Assembly: GCA_032718475.1 (NCBI GenBank)
Contig: JAUCBJ010004976.1
Span: 1 to 42,178, forward strand
Direction of reading: 5' to 3'
From: Nemertoderma westbladi
Taxonomy: Eukaryota > Xenacoelomorpha > Nemertodermatida > Nemertodermatidae
Length of the DNA stretch: 42,178 bases
The notes beneath the pieces are model-generated. The model saw only the letters and a program-made list of their open reading frames with translations. It ran no database searches and was not told where the DNA came from. Position numbers and translations under genes: made by a program. Of the stretch, positions 20,556 to 31,261 are shown piece after piece. Each line of letters starts with the position of its first letter. Position 1 is the first letter of the stretch.

Positions 20556-22052
20556 ATGGTTGATTTAATATCGGTAATTATCTTTTCAATCGCGTTCATT
20601 ATCGCATACTTACTCTTAAAGCAACATTGGAAGAATGCGGATGCTAATCATCCACCCTCAAAAAATGGTCTGCCATTCCTAGGAAATGTAATTTCTCTCT
20701 GGAATGTGACACCGCTAATTTTTGGCTCAGTAATGGCTCGCTGGTCTAACCAACTGGGTAGTGACGTCATAACCCTTAAATTAGGTTCCAAACGCCTCTT
20801 CGTCATAAACTCATTCAAAGCATACAAACAGGCTTTTGTCGAGAATTCAAAGATATTTTCAGGGAGACCTAAAACTAATGCAACTGACAAAAATAAAATG
20901 ACTGGACTAATTTTTAATGATGGAAAGTGTTGGGCTGTTACTAGAAAGCTGGCCTTGAAAATCTTTCGAAATATTGGGGTTGGTAAATCGTCTTTTGAAC
21001 AACGTGTTGTAGTTGAGGCCAATATCCTCTGCGACGAATTAATGAAACATGAAGGGGAGGATATAGATCCATTCCATGAGATATATTCAACCATTTCGAA
21101 CATTATATGTAATATAGTTTTTGGTCAGCATTTCGATTTGAAAGACCCTTATTTTCGGGAGGTCAGTGAATGTAATCAAGCGATTCTATCTGGCTCTGGT
21201 CACAGGGCAAGAAGATTTCCCTTCGGGAAGTATATTCCGGGAACTAGTCAATATATTGCTCATATGAACCAACTGAAGATTGTGAAACTTTTGCAGCTTC
21301 AAATAAACGCACATCGCGTTGATATTAACTACTGCCAAGAAGATGGTGATTTGATAGATGGATATTTGAAAGAAGTTGAAAGAATTGAACGGTCGAACAA
21401 CACGGAAAATTTAGAACATCTATCTAATGATAATCTGATAACAGTTATTCGAGATATCTTTTCGGGAGGTTCAGAATCCACTACTTTCACTATATGTTGG
21501 TTCGTATTGGTTATGGCACAGAACCCTTTGATTCAGAAGCGATGCCAAGATCTTTTAGATGAATATGTACACCGTGATGGAGAGTCATACACAGAGGTGT
21601 TCAGAAAGATACCTTATTTGAACGCAGTATTACACGAGGTGCTAAGGTACGGTTGTGTAGGACCGATCGCAGCACCACATAGACTGGAGTCCTCTACCAC
21701 GTTTCAAACCTACAACCTACCAAAAAATGCAACAATCATGGGAAACATATGGTCGATCCTCCATAACCCAGTGGTATGGGATAAACCAAAAATATTTTAT
21801 CCAGAACACTTTCTGGATAAAGATGGTAAATTTGTCAAGAAGGATTGTTTCATTCCCTTTGGCATTGGTCCGAGAATCTGCTTTGGGGAACAGTTGGCTA
21901 AAGTCGAGATGAGGATTATTTTCTGTCATCTTCTTCAGAATTTCGAAATAGTGCCCCCTAGCGATGGGAAGCTACCATCGATAAAAGAAGTTCAAGGAGC
22001 CATGTTTATAAGGCCTGCAAACTTCAGGGTTAAGTTTCATCGCAGAACTTAA
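20556..22052 (+). CDS. Cytochrome P450, CYP2-clan-like, intronless
   Basis: A 498-residue complete P450, a haem monooxygenase expected in the endoplasmic reticulum membrane and working with NADPH-P450 reductase; the substrate is not predictable. Residues 4-22 form an N-terminal membrane anchor, followed by a basic stretch and a Pro-rich hinge (PPSKNGLPFLGN, 33-44). The helix-C WxxxR is W126-R130. The I-helix reads DIFSGGSESTT (300-310), with Ser replacing the usual Thr around the oxygen-binding groove. The K-helix ExxR is E361-R364. The PERF-like motif is PEHF (416-419). The haem loop is FGIGPRICFG (435-444) with Cys442 as iron ligand. The start ATG has a good context (aatcATGg) and supplies the anchor. 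Length and layout match microsomal family members. There are no introns, frameshifts or stops. It could be a retrocopy or belong to a naturally intronless lineage. Confidence 0.95.
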   Translation: MVDLISVIIFSIAFIIAYLLLKQHWKNADANHPPSKNGLPFLGNVISLWNVTPLIFGSVMARWSNQLGSDVITLKLGSKRLFVINSFKAYKQAFVENSKIFSGRPKTNATDKNKMTGLIFNDGKCWAVTRKLALKIFRNIGVGKSSFEQRVVVEANILCDELMKHEGEDIDPFHEIYSTISNIICNIVFGQHFDLKDPYFREVSECNQAILSGSGHRARRFPFGKYIPGTSQYIAHMNQLKIVKLLQLQINAHRVDINYCQEDGDLIDGYLKEVERIERSNNTENLEHLSNDNLITVIRDIFSGGSESTTFTICWFVLVMAQNPLIQKRCQDLLDEYVHRDGESYTEVFRKIPYLNAVLHEVLRYGCVGPIAAPHRLESSTTFQTYNLPKNATIMGNIWSILHNPVVWDKPKIFYPEHFLDKDGKFVKKDCFIPFGIGPRICFGEQLAKVEMRIIFCHLLQNFEIVPPSDGKLPSIKEVQGAMFIRPANFRVKFHRRT

Positions 22053-22084
22053 ATAACAATATTTTTTTATATATATCTATATAG

Positions 22085-22495
22085 CGCCCCCAGATCTCAC
22101 ATTCAGCCATACACAGTGCTGGTGGACTCAGCAACACAGCGCCCCAGATCTCACAGTCAGTCATACACAGTGTTGGTGGACTCAGCAACACAGCGCCCCA
22201 GATCTCACATTCAGCCATACACAGTGCCAGTGGACTCAGCAACACAGCGCCCCAGATCTCACAGTCAGCCATACACAGTACCAGCAGACCCAGCAACATA
22301 GCGCTCCAAGATCTCACGGTCAGCCATACGCAGTACCGGCGGACCCAGTAACATAGCGCCCCCATATATCACAGTCAGCCATACACAGTGCTGGTGGACT
22401 CAGCAACTCAGCGACCCAGATCTCACAGTCAGCCATACACAGTACCGGCGGACCCAACAAAGTAGCGCCCCCAGATCTCACGATAAGCCATACAG
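22085..22495 (+). repeat. 54-bp tandem repeat array, about 7.6 copies
   Basis: Units begin gcgcccccagatctcaca and run through gccatacacagt and ggactcagcaaca. Unit starts fall at about 22085, 22139, 22193, 22247, 22301, 22356, 22411 and 22465. Divergence between units is modest (for example gtgctggtgg against gtaccggcgg). The array starts about 30 bp after the P450 stop codon, so a transcript from that gene may carry it in its 3' UTR. Open frames across it on both strands are artefacts of a unit length divisible by three. Confidence 0.9.
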
Positions 22496-22612
22496 TTTCA
22501 ATTGTTGTCAATTCCCGTGTCCTTAAGCAAGCGAGCCAGGGTTATCGTTGGCTGTCCACCATACCCATTCTCACCAGTATGTTGCCACAGGACAGGATGT
22601 GTACGTACAGTG

Positions 22613-23236
22613 GCAGAGCCAGGGTGGTTCCAGCCCAGGGGGCCATCCTCCCACCTCCCCCACCCTTGGAGACCCAGGCCTCCCTCTTGTCAGTGTGGAA
22701 GGGCCTCATGGGAAAGATAAAAATAATTGGGGTCTTTTCATAATATAATAAATGACTTAATTATAATTAATTTTTATAATGACTTAAAAATAATAGAATT
22801 ATTCATTTTGCATTAGAGGTCATAATTGCTATGGTATTATTATGATACAAATAAAATTCATATGTCACGTAATGGCGGACTGTATTCAATAGCAACCATA
22901 AGGTGCTTTACAAACCTATCGAAAATTAATCGAAATTAGCAGGAATCTCCATGGTGTAGAACGTTTATTGGGAGACGCGGGTTCTATTCTCTGGTTAAGA
23001 ATTAAATTTGTCGTTCTATTTGCTAGAATATCATCATTCGAAATCATTACTTAATAAATATAATAACAATAGGGCCTATGTTATATTACTTTAGTTAATA
23101 TTAAAGTAATTGAATTTTAAATATTTTATGAAAAAGTCCCATCCTCGGGCTTCACCACTTTGAATTTTAGTCACCACCCCAACTTTCTTACTCCCTGCCA
23201 TCTCAACTCCCCTTGTGAAATCCACGCTACGCCACT
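22613..23236. mobile_element. MITE-like unit with CAGTGGC ends
   Basis: The left end cagtggcagagccaggg and right end gctacgccactg are related inverted termini (cagtggc, then agagc against gtagc). The start is G+C-rich and the rest AT-rich with no coding capacity. The flanks share gta, but a convincing target duplication of the length expected for hAT elements is not seen, so the family is unassigned. Confidence 0.5.
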
Positions 23237-24570
23237 GGTACAGGTTGATCCTGCCGCGGAAACAGTATCCAGCAAAATCAGTTCATGATTGTGGGGCGAG
23301 CCAGGCAGTCAGGGCGAGCCTTAGCGCACAATTATAATTAGTAAATAGGGCAAAATTTCATCTCCGTCTGTCTGTCCGTCTGTAATGAAAAATTCATTTG
23401 TAAATAACTTTTGAAGATTTTAACAATTTTCAACCAAATTTTGTATGGGCATAATAGAGAAAAGGTTCCAATATTTTTGAAACTTATGGGCAAATACCTC
23501 TCGAACTTTCGAACTTGCTCAAGTTGGCGTGCTGCGCGACGCCCCACGAATGTGTCTCTATTGCAACAGTTTTACCAATTCAATCTAATCGAATGCAGCA
23601 ATTATTTTTCCCTCCGAGCGCAAAAGTACATGGTTTATTACTAGTGACGGGCCTAGTGGCCCGATAAGAAACCGACTTTTTCTTTCAAATAAAAGTGACA
23701 ACTAGAAATAGTATAGAACTAATAATTATGTAAAAATACAATCATATTTCATACAATAATTATTAATACAGTAAATTCTATCTATTATTAGTTGCTCAAT
23801 TCTGGAACAAAATCGACCTGCAAATAGAGAAGACCTTTTGGAATTTCGAAACCATGCAGGTGCGATGCGCGATACCGCGTTTAGTTATTAAATTGAAAAC
23901 TCCATCAATTCATGTGCACCCAGTAATAAGAAATCGCGATAAATAAATTATTCTAGAAAAATTTTCCTCAAGAAGTATGAAGTGTTGGCATTGGTGACGC
24001 GATACTAGGCTAGTGAGATTCAGGATATTGCGTTTAATATAAAATCGAAAACCCCATCGAATTTCGTAAAGGCGTTAATAAAATACTGCAAATTTTTTTG
24101 AAATTGGTAAAATTCTAGAACTAGAAAAAATTATTTTTTGAACGGCGAATGGATAGGCTGAAAGAGGACATCGAATTAAGTTGAAAAATAAAAACCCCAT
24201 CGAATTTGGACCAAGCGTTCCGGAGTTATAGCGGATCGAAATTTCCCCCCCCCCCCCCCCCCCCAGTCGCCAAAAAAAAATTTAGGGTAATTTAAAATTT
24301 TGAAAAAATACATTTTTTGCGTTATTTTTTATGGCGAATCGATTGGCAGTACTGGCTACGAAAATTTTTTTTTTGAAATTTTGGTCTGAAAAAAAAACAT
24401 GGGAAAAAGTATCTTTTTAAAAAGATTTGATGTATTTGCCTATGGTCAGAGAGTGATACCGCTCGGTAACGTGGCAATCGCTCAAATCCATTCAGCTGAA
24501 TGGGACAGTAGAGTAAACTAAAGTAAATTCCCTCTACGTTCTGAAGGGGTGACTGACAGAGAGTAATCCA
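23237..24570. other. Non-coding AT-rich region with C homopolymer
   Basis: This includes a gtctgtctgtccgtctgt microsatellite near 23367, text about inferred AT-rich repeats (ccccatcgaattt occurs near 24051 and 24192), and a run of about 19 C near 24246-24264. No gene was recognised. Confidence 0.4.
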
Positions 24571-24997
24571 ACAATAAAACATTTTGCAATCATCATTGAG
24601 TAACCTGATATAGATAATAGGCAGTGATATTTACATTTCAAACTATAATGTTAGCCTATGGAGAATCATGAAGCTGAGTAAAACATACAGCCTTTTAAAC
24701 ATACAGTCTCTATAGTATTAATGTTGGGCAAAAGATTTATAAATAAAACAATTAGACGCAATGTATTTTAGTTGAGACACACCAGATGGTGTGAAAGTTT
24801 GCCTATGGTCTGAAGGGAAGCCGCTAAAGGCCATTCACCTATAAAACATTTTTAATGCCAGTGTGTAACCTGATACAGATAATAAGCATGGATTTTTACA
24901 TTTCAAACTATAATGTTAGCCTATGGAAAATCATATTATGTGGTTGATTAAACATATACTTTTATAAACATACAATCTTCACAGTATTAATGTTGGC
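24571..24997 (+). repeat. Direct repeat pair, about 160 bp each, 265 bp apart
   Basis: The block containing taacctgatatagataata then acatttcaaactataatgtt, agcctatgga and agtattaatgttgg at about 24571-24730 recurs at about 24838-24997. Spacing between equivalent bases is 265 bp, so this is a tandem duplication of a unit of roughly that length with divergence between copies. Confidence 0.8.
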
Positions 24998-25057
24998 ATT
25001 AATGTAGCCAACACACTGTGTACCTAACATCCATAACAGTCATTCAGATTACATTAA

Positions 25058-25372
25058 CAGAGTGAGTAACTTGTATATATTCCCATAGAATGTATTGGGA
25101 AGAGTTATTGTAGCTGAGGCCGTAATAAATTACAAACTTGCAGTTAATGCCTACCTACTAGTTTATGTTTGCTTTGCCAGAGAGTGGTAGGGCCAACACA
25201 AACAGTATGGGTGTATGTAAGTATAATAATCTTGGCAACCTCATCGATTTATACTAAGCATTGTGTAGAAATCCATTACATAAGCTATTTTTCATCACGA
25301 CACCAGCTGTTATTGGTGTTATTTTACCATTGCACCTATGGCGTTTTTTCGTTTACATCTATTTTTCAAGCC
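25058..25372 (+). repeat. Dispersed direct repeat downstream of the P450
   Basis: Counterpart of 19127-19390 in the same orientation (agtgagtaac, cccatag, tgggaagag, aggcc and caccagctgttattggtg blocks). It continues into a phrase commonly found next to invertebrate transposons (tttcatcaaaatcgttagag near 25437) and a cagtcagccagc microsatellite near 25466-25510. Confidence 0.55.
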
Positions 25373-28300
25373 CAGAGGCTATGGACGGAGTAACCGATCA
25401 TGCCAGGGACCTTAGAATCATCCATCCGCTGTGAAAATTTCATCAAAATCGTTAGAGCGGTTTTGGCTAGAGAGCAGTCAGCCAGCCAGTCAGTTAGCCA
25501 GTCAGCCAAGAGTAATTCTTTTATGATAATAACGAACCTGTATTTAGACTGGGTAGTTCTTGTCAAGAGTTGAGCCATTCAAAAACACGATTAGTGTATA
25601 TGTGTGTATAACCATCCGATATCTCAAAAACTCAAGCAGGTACGAAACAATTTTTAACGCGACTATTTATCAATTAGTATCTAGTTGTTGAATAAAAAAG
25701 TTGGGAACAATTCAATGTGCGATATTCGAAATATTAGCATATTATCAACATTATGGAACGCGAAATTAAATACCCACAGCTACACTCTGTCAGCTGAACA
25801 ACATTTCACTACTTATTGTTATTAATTTGAGTTATTTACTACATTATTATTATATTATTATTGTTCTATCTATATTCAGTCAGTTAGTGTAATGTCAAGC
25901 AGTACATCATTTATATATCGTATGTATCTATAGGGCCTAATTGTCATCGTTATAATACTGTCATCAACTCAGTCTAAGCTCAATTGTAATGTAAAGGCTT
26001 AGTAGGTTTTGTATATCTGGGACGTTTACAACAGATGTCGATTAAACTAGCAAACCCAGAAATCTGAACCAGGGTGGCTGTCAGCCGGGTACCAACGGCT
26101 GTTGGGTAGACTTAAGGGAACATTTCACAAACTTTCATAGGAGGCTTGTACATGTACATTATATTGGTTGCTCCGATGTTTTTATTAGGCTAACTGAGAA
26201 TGTATCAGGTATAAATACTGTAATTAGTGTTCTTTATTTTATTTATCTAATACAGAAGACCCCTCCGCAGAATAAACTGCTCTTTGGGGTCGTTTCTCAG
26301 GTTGCGGATATGGATAACATTTCATACATCGCAGTAATTGTGATTATGATTTGTTTACCTAGGCGAATGTGTATTACATTAGATGGGAGGCAGTATTTTG
26401 GTTGATGCAAGTCATTCTTGGTTTGCATCTTCCAATCCCATCTGTTTCATGGAGTCCGTGTAAGACAGGTTCGTTTAAAGCCATCTTGATGGCGTTCTAG
26501 TAACTTATGCTATTATTGTCTGTCTAGAACCAACCGATTTTTTTATATTTGTAAACTTCAGTTAAAATTATTATAGATTTACATGAGGTAGAATGAAACT
26601 GAAACTAAAATTTAAATAAACAAAATAAAATGATAAATATCCAGGGTCCTTTACCGGAAACTCCAATGAATTATAAAATAATGTGAAGAATATACATAGA
26701 GACATTGTTATCCATTTGTTACATACTTTGCATACATATATATCTATATATTTTGCATGAACACAGCCTAGTTGAACAAGAATCACCATTTTTTAAAACC
26801 AATAAGGAGAATCGGAACACTGCAAATTATTTACTTAAAAATGATATATATTTATTTGTATTCCAAAATTGTAACATGACGAAACGACTACTGATGAAAT
26901 ATCGCATTTATATTTAATTGTTAAAAAAGTATTTGAAGTTCAGTTGTATTGCAAACAACTCGCAAAAAGCTGTAACAATACTTCGCTATATTGTTGTGTT
27001 GTTGTGTGTTGCTATGGTGTTTTTCAATACAACTCATTGTCAATATTTACCATCGTTAAGTAATTTTACAATTTGGAATAAATGCAAAGGAATAAAAATA
27101 AAATAAAAAGGGAAGATCAAAGCATAATTTATATAAGCCGAAGGTTGAGGAAAAAAAATGATATCATAATCAATCAATCAAATAAACTATCTAGAAGTTT
27201 ATCCTGCTTAATAATTAATTTTATCATCAAAATATAACAATTAGCAAAATGTTGTTAGTTGGAAGTCTGAAAACGAGACAAAATGAGAAAAAATATTTAT
27301 ACCAATTAGCGCTGAACACTGAAATTAAATCCAATAACTTCAATTTCAGTTAAAGTTTTAGTTTATCTTATCACATAAATTTTTTTGTTTTTATTGTGGA
27401 TTTCAGTTTATTGCTTATATATCATATGATATATCCTTACTTCTTTCTGTACGGCTTCATGTTACTGCTGTAGATAAATTGATTTTGTGGAATCAGAATA
27501 TCTGATGATCTTATAATCATAAATTGGTTTGAATCTTGAAATTTTTTACGTATATTTTCTCAAGGTGTATTGAGTAGATCAGCTTCAACCTACCAAATTT
27601 GAATAATTTAATTTTGCTAAACAATTTCAGTAATTAGATTTATATCACAGTTTATGTTTAATTTCAGTGATCAGCGCTAAAGCCAATTGATACACTTGGT
27701 TTGCTATTAGCCCCTTTTTTCACAAACTTTTATATTTGCTGAAACTTTCCTATAATTAATACTTTCACAAAAATTATATGGCACCACCACCAGAATAAGT
27801 CAACCTAGACGGGAGACATAAACAATAACAATAGACATAGACATACGCAATGTATATAAATATAATATATAAATATTGCTATACCAGCAACTGCTTTCAC
27901 TATCCCAGATCACTTTCACACCCCGTCGAACTGTACCTGCAGTGCTGCACTCCAATCTCCGCGTGCCAACTAACCAACATGACGTACTTGTCGGCAACCG
28001 TACGGACGTGTAACATTATATGTATTTGATCCTAAATTCTTTCAATCGCATTTGTCGAGTTAGGGGTGGAAGGGGGTTGCAGAAAAGAGACTAAAAATAA
28101 TGTTTTAGTGGGTCTTTTCTGTTACGGGAAGGGATTACATATAAGCATATAACCAGTATCGGTATCACAGACATTAAAGACAATTAATATATTGTAATGC
28201 ATACCCAAACATGATTACATAAATGTATATATATTAACTATAACAAGTATAATTATTTTTTAAGTAATATTATTAATATTTTATATTTATCTATTTTTTA

Positions 28301-28658
28301 TGGATAGTAAGTTTTTTAACTAAATAAATATAATTAATTGTCCAAAAAAAATTCCACCTAGTTGACAGAGACTACTGTAGCATGTGTTGGAAATCATGTC
28401 TCATTAGCTAACGAAGCTAAAATAACAAGGATGACCTGAGATAGGGGGTATTTGGAAGAGCAACTATATGAAGCGTATTTATGTTTGTTTGAAATTTATA
28501 TTACAGTATGTATTATAAAATAAAACATAAGAGGAACCGTTGGAAATGTTATAAACCCTTTTGCCTGATCAGATATTGGTGCATGCGCATGACTTTGTTC
28601 TTTGATGTACACATCACTGGGAATTTGTGCAGTTTTGAAATCAACCCTTGAATTTCAG
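25373..28658. other. Long intergenic region, no gene recognised
   Basis: AT-rich. Scattered frames up to 86 codons show no recognisable feature. One frame near 26950-27058 has a hydrophobic stretch but lacks an ATG in front of it. The downstream (3') side of the channel gene lies at the right edge. No clear polyadenylation signal for that gene was found within 150 bp of its stop. Confidence 0.45.
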
Positions 28659-29990
28659 TTATTCAATGTTACCAGCATATTCGTCGATATAATCAAAATC
28701 TCTCACATTAACATTCTCGTAACCGTTGCTATTGTCAACAACACTATTGAAAGTAACATTGGTGAGATTCGTTCCATTTAGAAGACGGCTCAATAAATCT
28801 TCAGCAGTTGGCTCTCCTAATAATACAGTAAAAACTGTAATATTTGCAATAATGACAAATAATCCGGATAAGATAAAGAGTGCTAGATCACAATATACAG
28901 AAGCTACTCTTAGTGACTTCTCCCATTTTACTTCTGAATATTTTGTTGTTTCATTCAATTTCATTTCATGATTTTTCGCCCATTCGTGCAGCCTTGCTAC
29001 CAGAATGACTGCGACAACATTTACGAGGGTAATAATTACATTCAAAAAGTAAAGTTGCGAAAGCAGTGGTGCCTCTTTGGCTGCTGGGGGTAAGAAATTT
29101 TGTATCATAACAAGGTTGATCATTTGAGCAAAGAAGAGACCACTGCCCAAAGCAATACGTGCACTGCCATATTCTGGAATAGCAAATAGCAGTGGTATAA
29201 TAGCGCTTATCACTATTGATGGGAAAATCATGGTTCTGAAATAAAATTTCTCTTCACGACTCAATATCATTGTATTTACAACCTGTGAGAAGTTGTCAAC
29301 ACGCTCACCATCTGGGGACATTCTTTTTGCTATATTCTCAAAGAAATCAACTCTGATGAATGTCCATTCATTTGAGGATATGTTGAAGCCTTCATCATGA
29401 AATCTAACCATGTTGTCACTCCATCTCAACTTAACCATGGTGTTGTCATATGTCCACGATTGAAAGACAAACTCTACAATTTGATTGTCATATGGGAAAT
29501 GCCTTGCAATGAAATTTTGTGATACTCTGATGTATTGACGATTGTATTGTACTACAGTGCCTGTGTAATCAACAGCAATGTAATTAACTGAATCTCCTAC
29601 GTAATGTCGAACTAGGCCGATTACATTAATTTCAGGAGACCATACTTGCAAAGGAGAGAGTGATATTTTTTTAATCCCTCCATATTCTGTTGGATCCCAA
29701 TGGAGAAATTCATCAGACCATGACAATGTTGTCGCAGCTGTTGCAAGGATGGTTGAGTCGACAATACTAAGATCAATTATATCGGTCATCATCCCATATA
29801 ATGAAACAGTAACAATATCTTCTTCATTTTTAACAGGACGAACTTCTTTGTGGTAATTTGTGAATAATTCCTGCTTCAGTCTTCCCATGTGATTCATCAC
29901 ATTTTGACCCTGAACTTGGCTAAATATATTTGTAATTAGAATACATAGTTGTAGTCCCAAATGACCCAAAGCCACACAATTAATGTGCAT
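28659..29990 (-). CDS. Nicotinic-receptor-like pentameric ligand-gated channel subunit without Cys-loop cysteines
   Basis: A 443-residue intronless channel subunit. Residues 1-28 look like a signal peptide. The ligand-binding domain has family landmarks: RPV (51-53), WSDEFLHWDPTEYGGI (91-106), VWSPEI (116-121), FPYDNQ (165-170) and QSWTYD (177-182). Four membrane segments follow: M1 about 252-272, M2 about 278-298, M3 about 309-332 and M4 about 360-391. The two cysteines that define the Cys-loop are replaced by Gln158 and Val172 with spacing preserved. The vicinal cysteines of alpha subunits are also absent; the only Cys are 5, 16 and 367. At the pore entrance the sequence is GSARIALG, giving Ala at -1' and Arg at 0' in place of Glu-Lys, and Phe replaces the 9' Leu. 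The M3-M4 loop is very short (about 27 residues). The extracellular tail carries NGT, NLT and NVT sequons. It probably acts as a subunit of a plasma-membrane channel; the ligand is unknown. Confidence 0.93.
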   Translation of the reverse strand: MHINCVALGHLGLQLCILITNIFSQVQGQNVMNHMGRLKQELFTNYHKEVRPVKNEEDIVTVSLYGMMTDIIDLSIVDSTILATAATTLSWSDEFLHWDPTEYGGIKKISLSPLQVWSPEINVIGLVRHYVGDSVNYIAVDYTGTVVQYNRQYIRVSQNFIARHFPYDNQIVEFVFQSWTYDNTMVKLRWSDNMVRFHDEGFNISSNEWTFIRVDFFENIAKRMSPDGERVDNFSQVVNTMILSREEKFYFRTMIFPSIVISAIIPLLFAIPEYGSARIALGSGLFFAQMINLVMIQNFLPPAAKEAPLLSQLYFLNVIITLVNVVAVILVARLHEWAKNHEMKLNETTKYSEVKWEKSLRVASVYCDLALFILSGLFVIIANITVFTVLLGEPTAEDLLSRLLNGTNLTNVTFNSVVDNSNGYENVNVRDFDYIDEYAGNIE

Positions 29991-30907
29991 TGTTAGGAGT
30001 ATTTATTATTGGTTCAATTCATTGGTGGATCTTTTGGATTCATTTTTCTGGGATTCATTCATTATCATATATTATTAGTTCCATCTTGTTTGTGCTATTT
30101 CCATACTCGGTTTCTTTTTCAGTTTGTTTTGAATGGAACAGTGATTATGAAACAGTATTACATGATTATGTGAAGTCACAATAAATAATCGCTTATTACC
30201 ATATAATGTAAATGTTAAACTTCTTAAACTTAACTTCTTTATTATATTAAGTTAGTTAATTTTTTCGAATATCATGGATTTTTATATTCTTCAATAAATA
30301 ATATATCACCAACAAAACAAATAATTTAGTACTTAGGACAATGAATAATTAAGAAACAATATAAAAGTTTAGGTTGTTGGTTTGATTAGCAAACACGTTA
30401 TTTCATATAAAAGAACACAATGTACTTACATATTTAAATTTTGTATATTTTTGAGATAATATAGGAACCAGTATTTTAAGACCAGAAAGTGAAAATACAC
30501 CCCATTGAACGTACACTCAGATAAGATATATAAAATGTTTGTTAAAATGTCAAGGATAAAATGTTCCCTTTTTCCTGCAACCATAAGTAGTTAATTCTAA
30601 TAGATAATTGCATAGCGCAACTTTATTTTAATTAAATTATTTACTTTTATAAATTAAATTAATTAATTTATTGTTAAAATTTACATTATTTACCTCTCAG
30701 TCAATGGGCTAGCGATGAATAATATTTGCATTATTTACCTAGGTAATTGGGGAACACTGCTCTTGAATCCGCAAACTTTGTACTGTAATAAATACTACCC
30801 TTGCGACTAGTAAAATAACATCAGGTAATTAATAATCTTCAAATAAATTATATGTTCCAGAATATTGTGTATTTTTTAAATAAAATAAATGGCCTGCCCT
30901 GCAGGCT
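29991..30907. other. Upstream flank of the channel gene, non-coding
   Basis: AT-rich, containing whatever promoter serves the minus-strand channel gene, but no distinct TATA box or initiator can be singled out. No other gene was recognised. Confidence 0.4.
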
Positions 30908-30917
30908 GTAACGGATG

Positions 30918-31251
30918 CACATGGTTCCCCCGAGCTTGACACTAGAACAAAGCCGCCTCCGATTTGCAGGACATTGCTTTCGCAACCATTTTCGGACCAG
31001 CCAGTGCATAATTTTGTGCTTTGGCGACCTCATGGAACGAATAGGCATGGTGGACAGCCCATAACTTTATTGAGACGCATCTTAAAATTTACTGGCCTTG
31101 AAGATGTGGATGATCTAGCAAATTTCATTGGTGATAGGGAGTTGTGGCGGCGCAATTTTGTCGGCATGCCGGCACAGCATTCTTAATATATATATAATAT
31201 ATATATAATATATATATAATGCAGCTGTAATACAGCATGCCGATCGTAGTA
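30918..31251 (+). mobile_element. Short 5'-truncated non-LTR copy with 10-bp TSD
   Basis: Flanked by gtaacggatg at 30908-30917 and 31252-31261. It contains the last about 90 codons of the same EN/RT family as 14272-17155 (SLTLEQSRLRFAGHCF, a frameshift near 30990, then VHNFVLWRPHG through RELWRR to the stop) and the same 3' UTR and tag-type tail. Between stop and UTR there is an expanded AT tract of three units of about 11 bp (31187-31220). It is a decayed but recognisable dead-on-arrival insertion. Confidence 0.9.
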
Positions 31252-31261
31252 GTAACGGATG

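Noticed and set aside
22030-22511. Minus-strand frames of 63-111 codons over the tandem array
   Set aside because: A repeat unit divisible by three keeps frames open; no independent evidence of coding.
23237-23260. aggttgatcctgcc resembles the 5' end of 18S rRNA
   Set aside because: Only about 13 bases match; the following bases diverge from any 18S start, so no rRNA fragment is called.
26918-27106. Small secreted peptide with hydrophobic stretch
   Set aside because: The frame begins at TTG, the first ATG comes after the hydrophobic stretch begins, and there is no further support.
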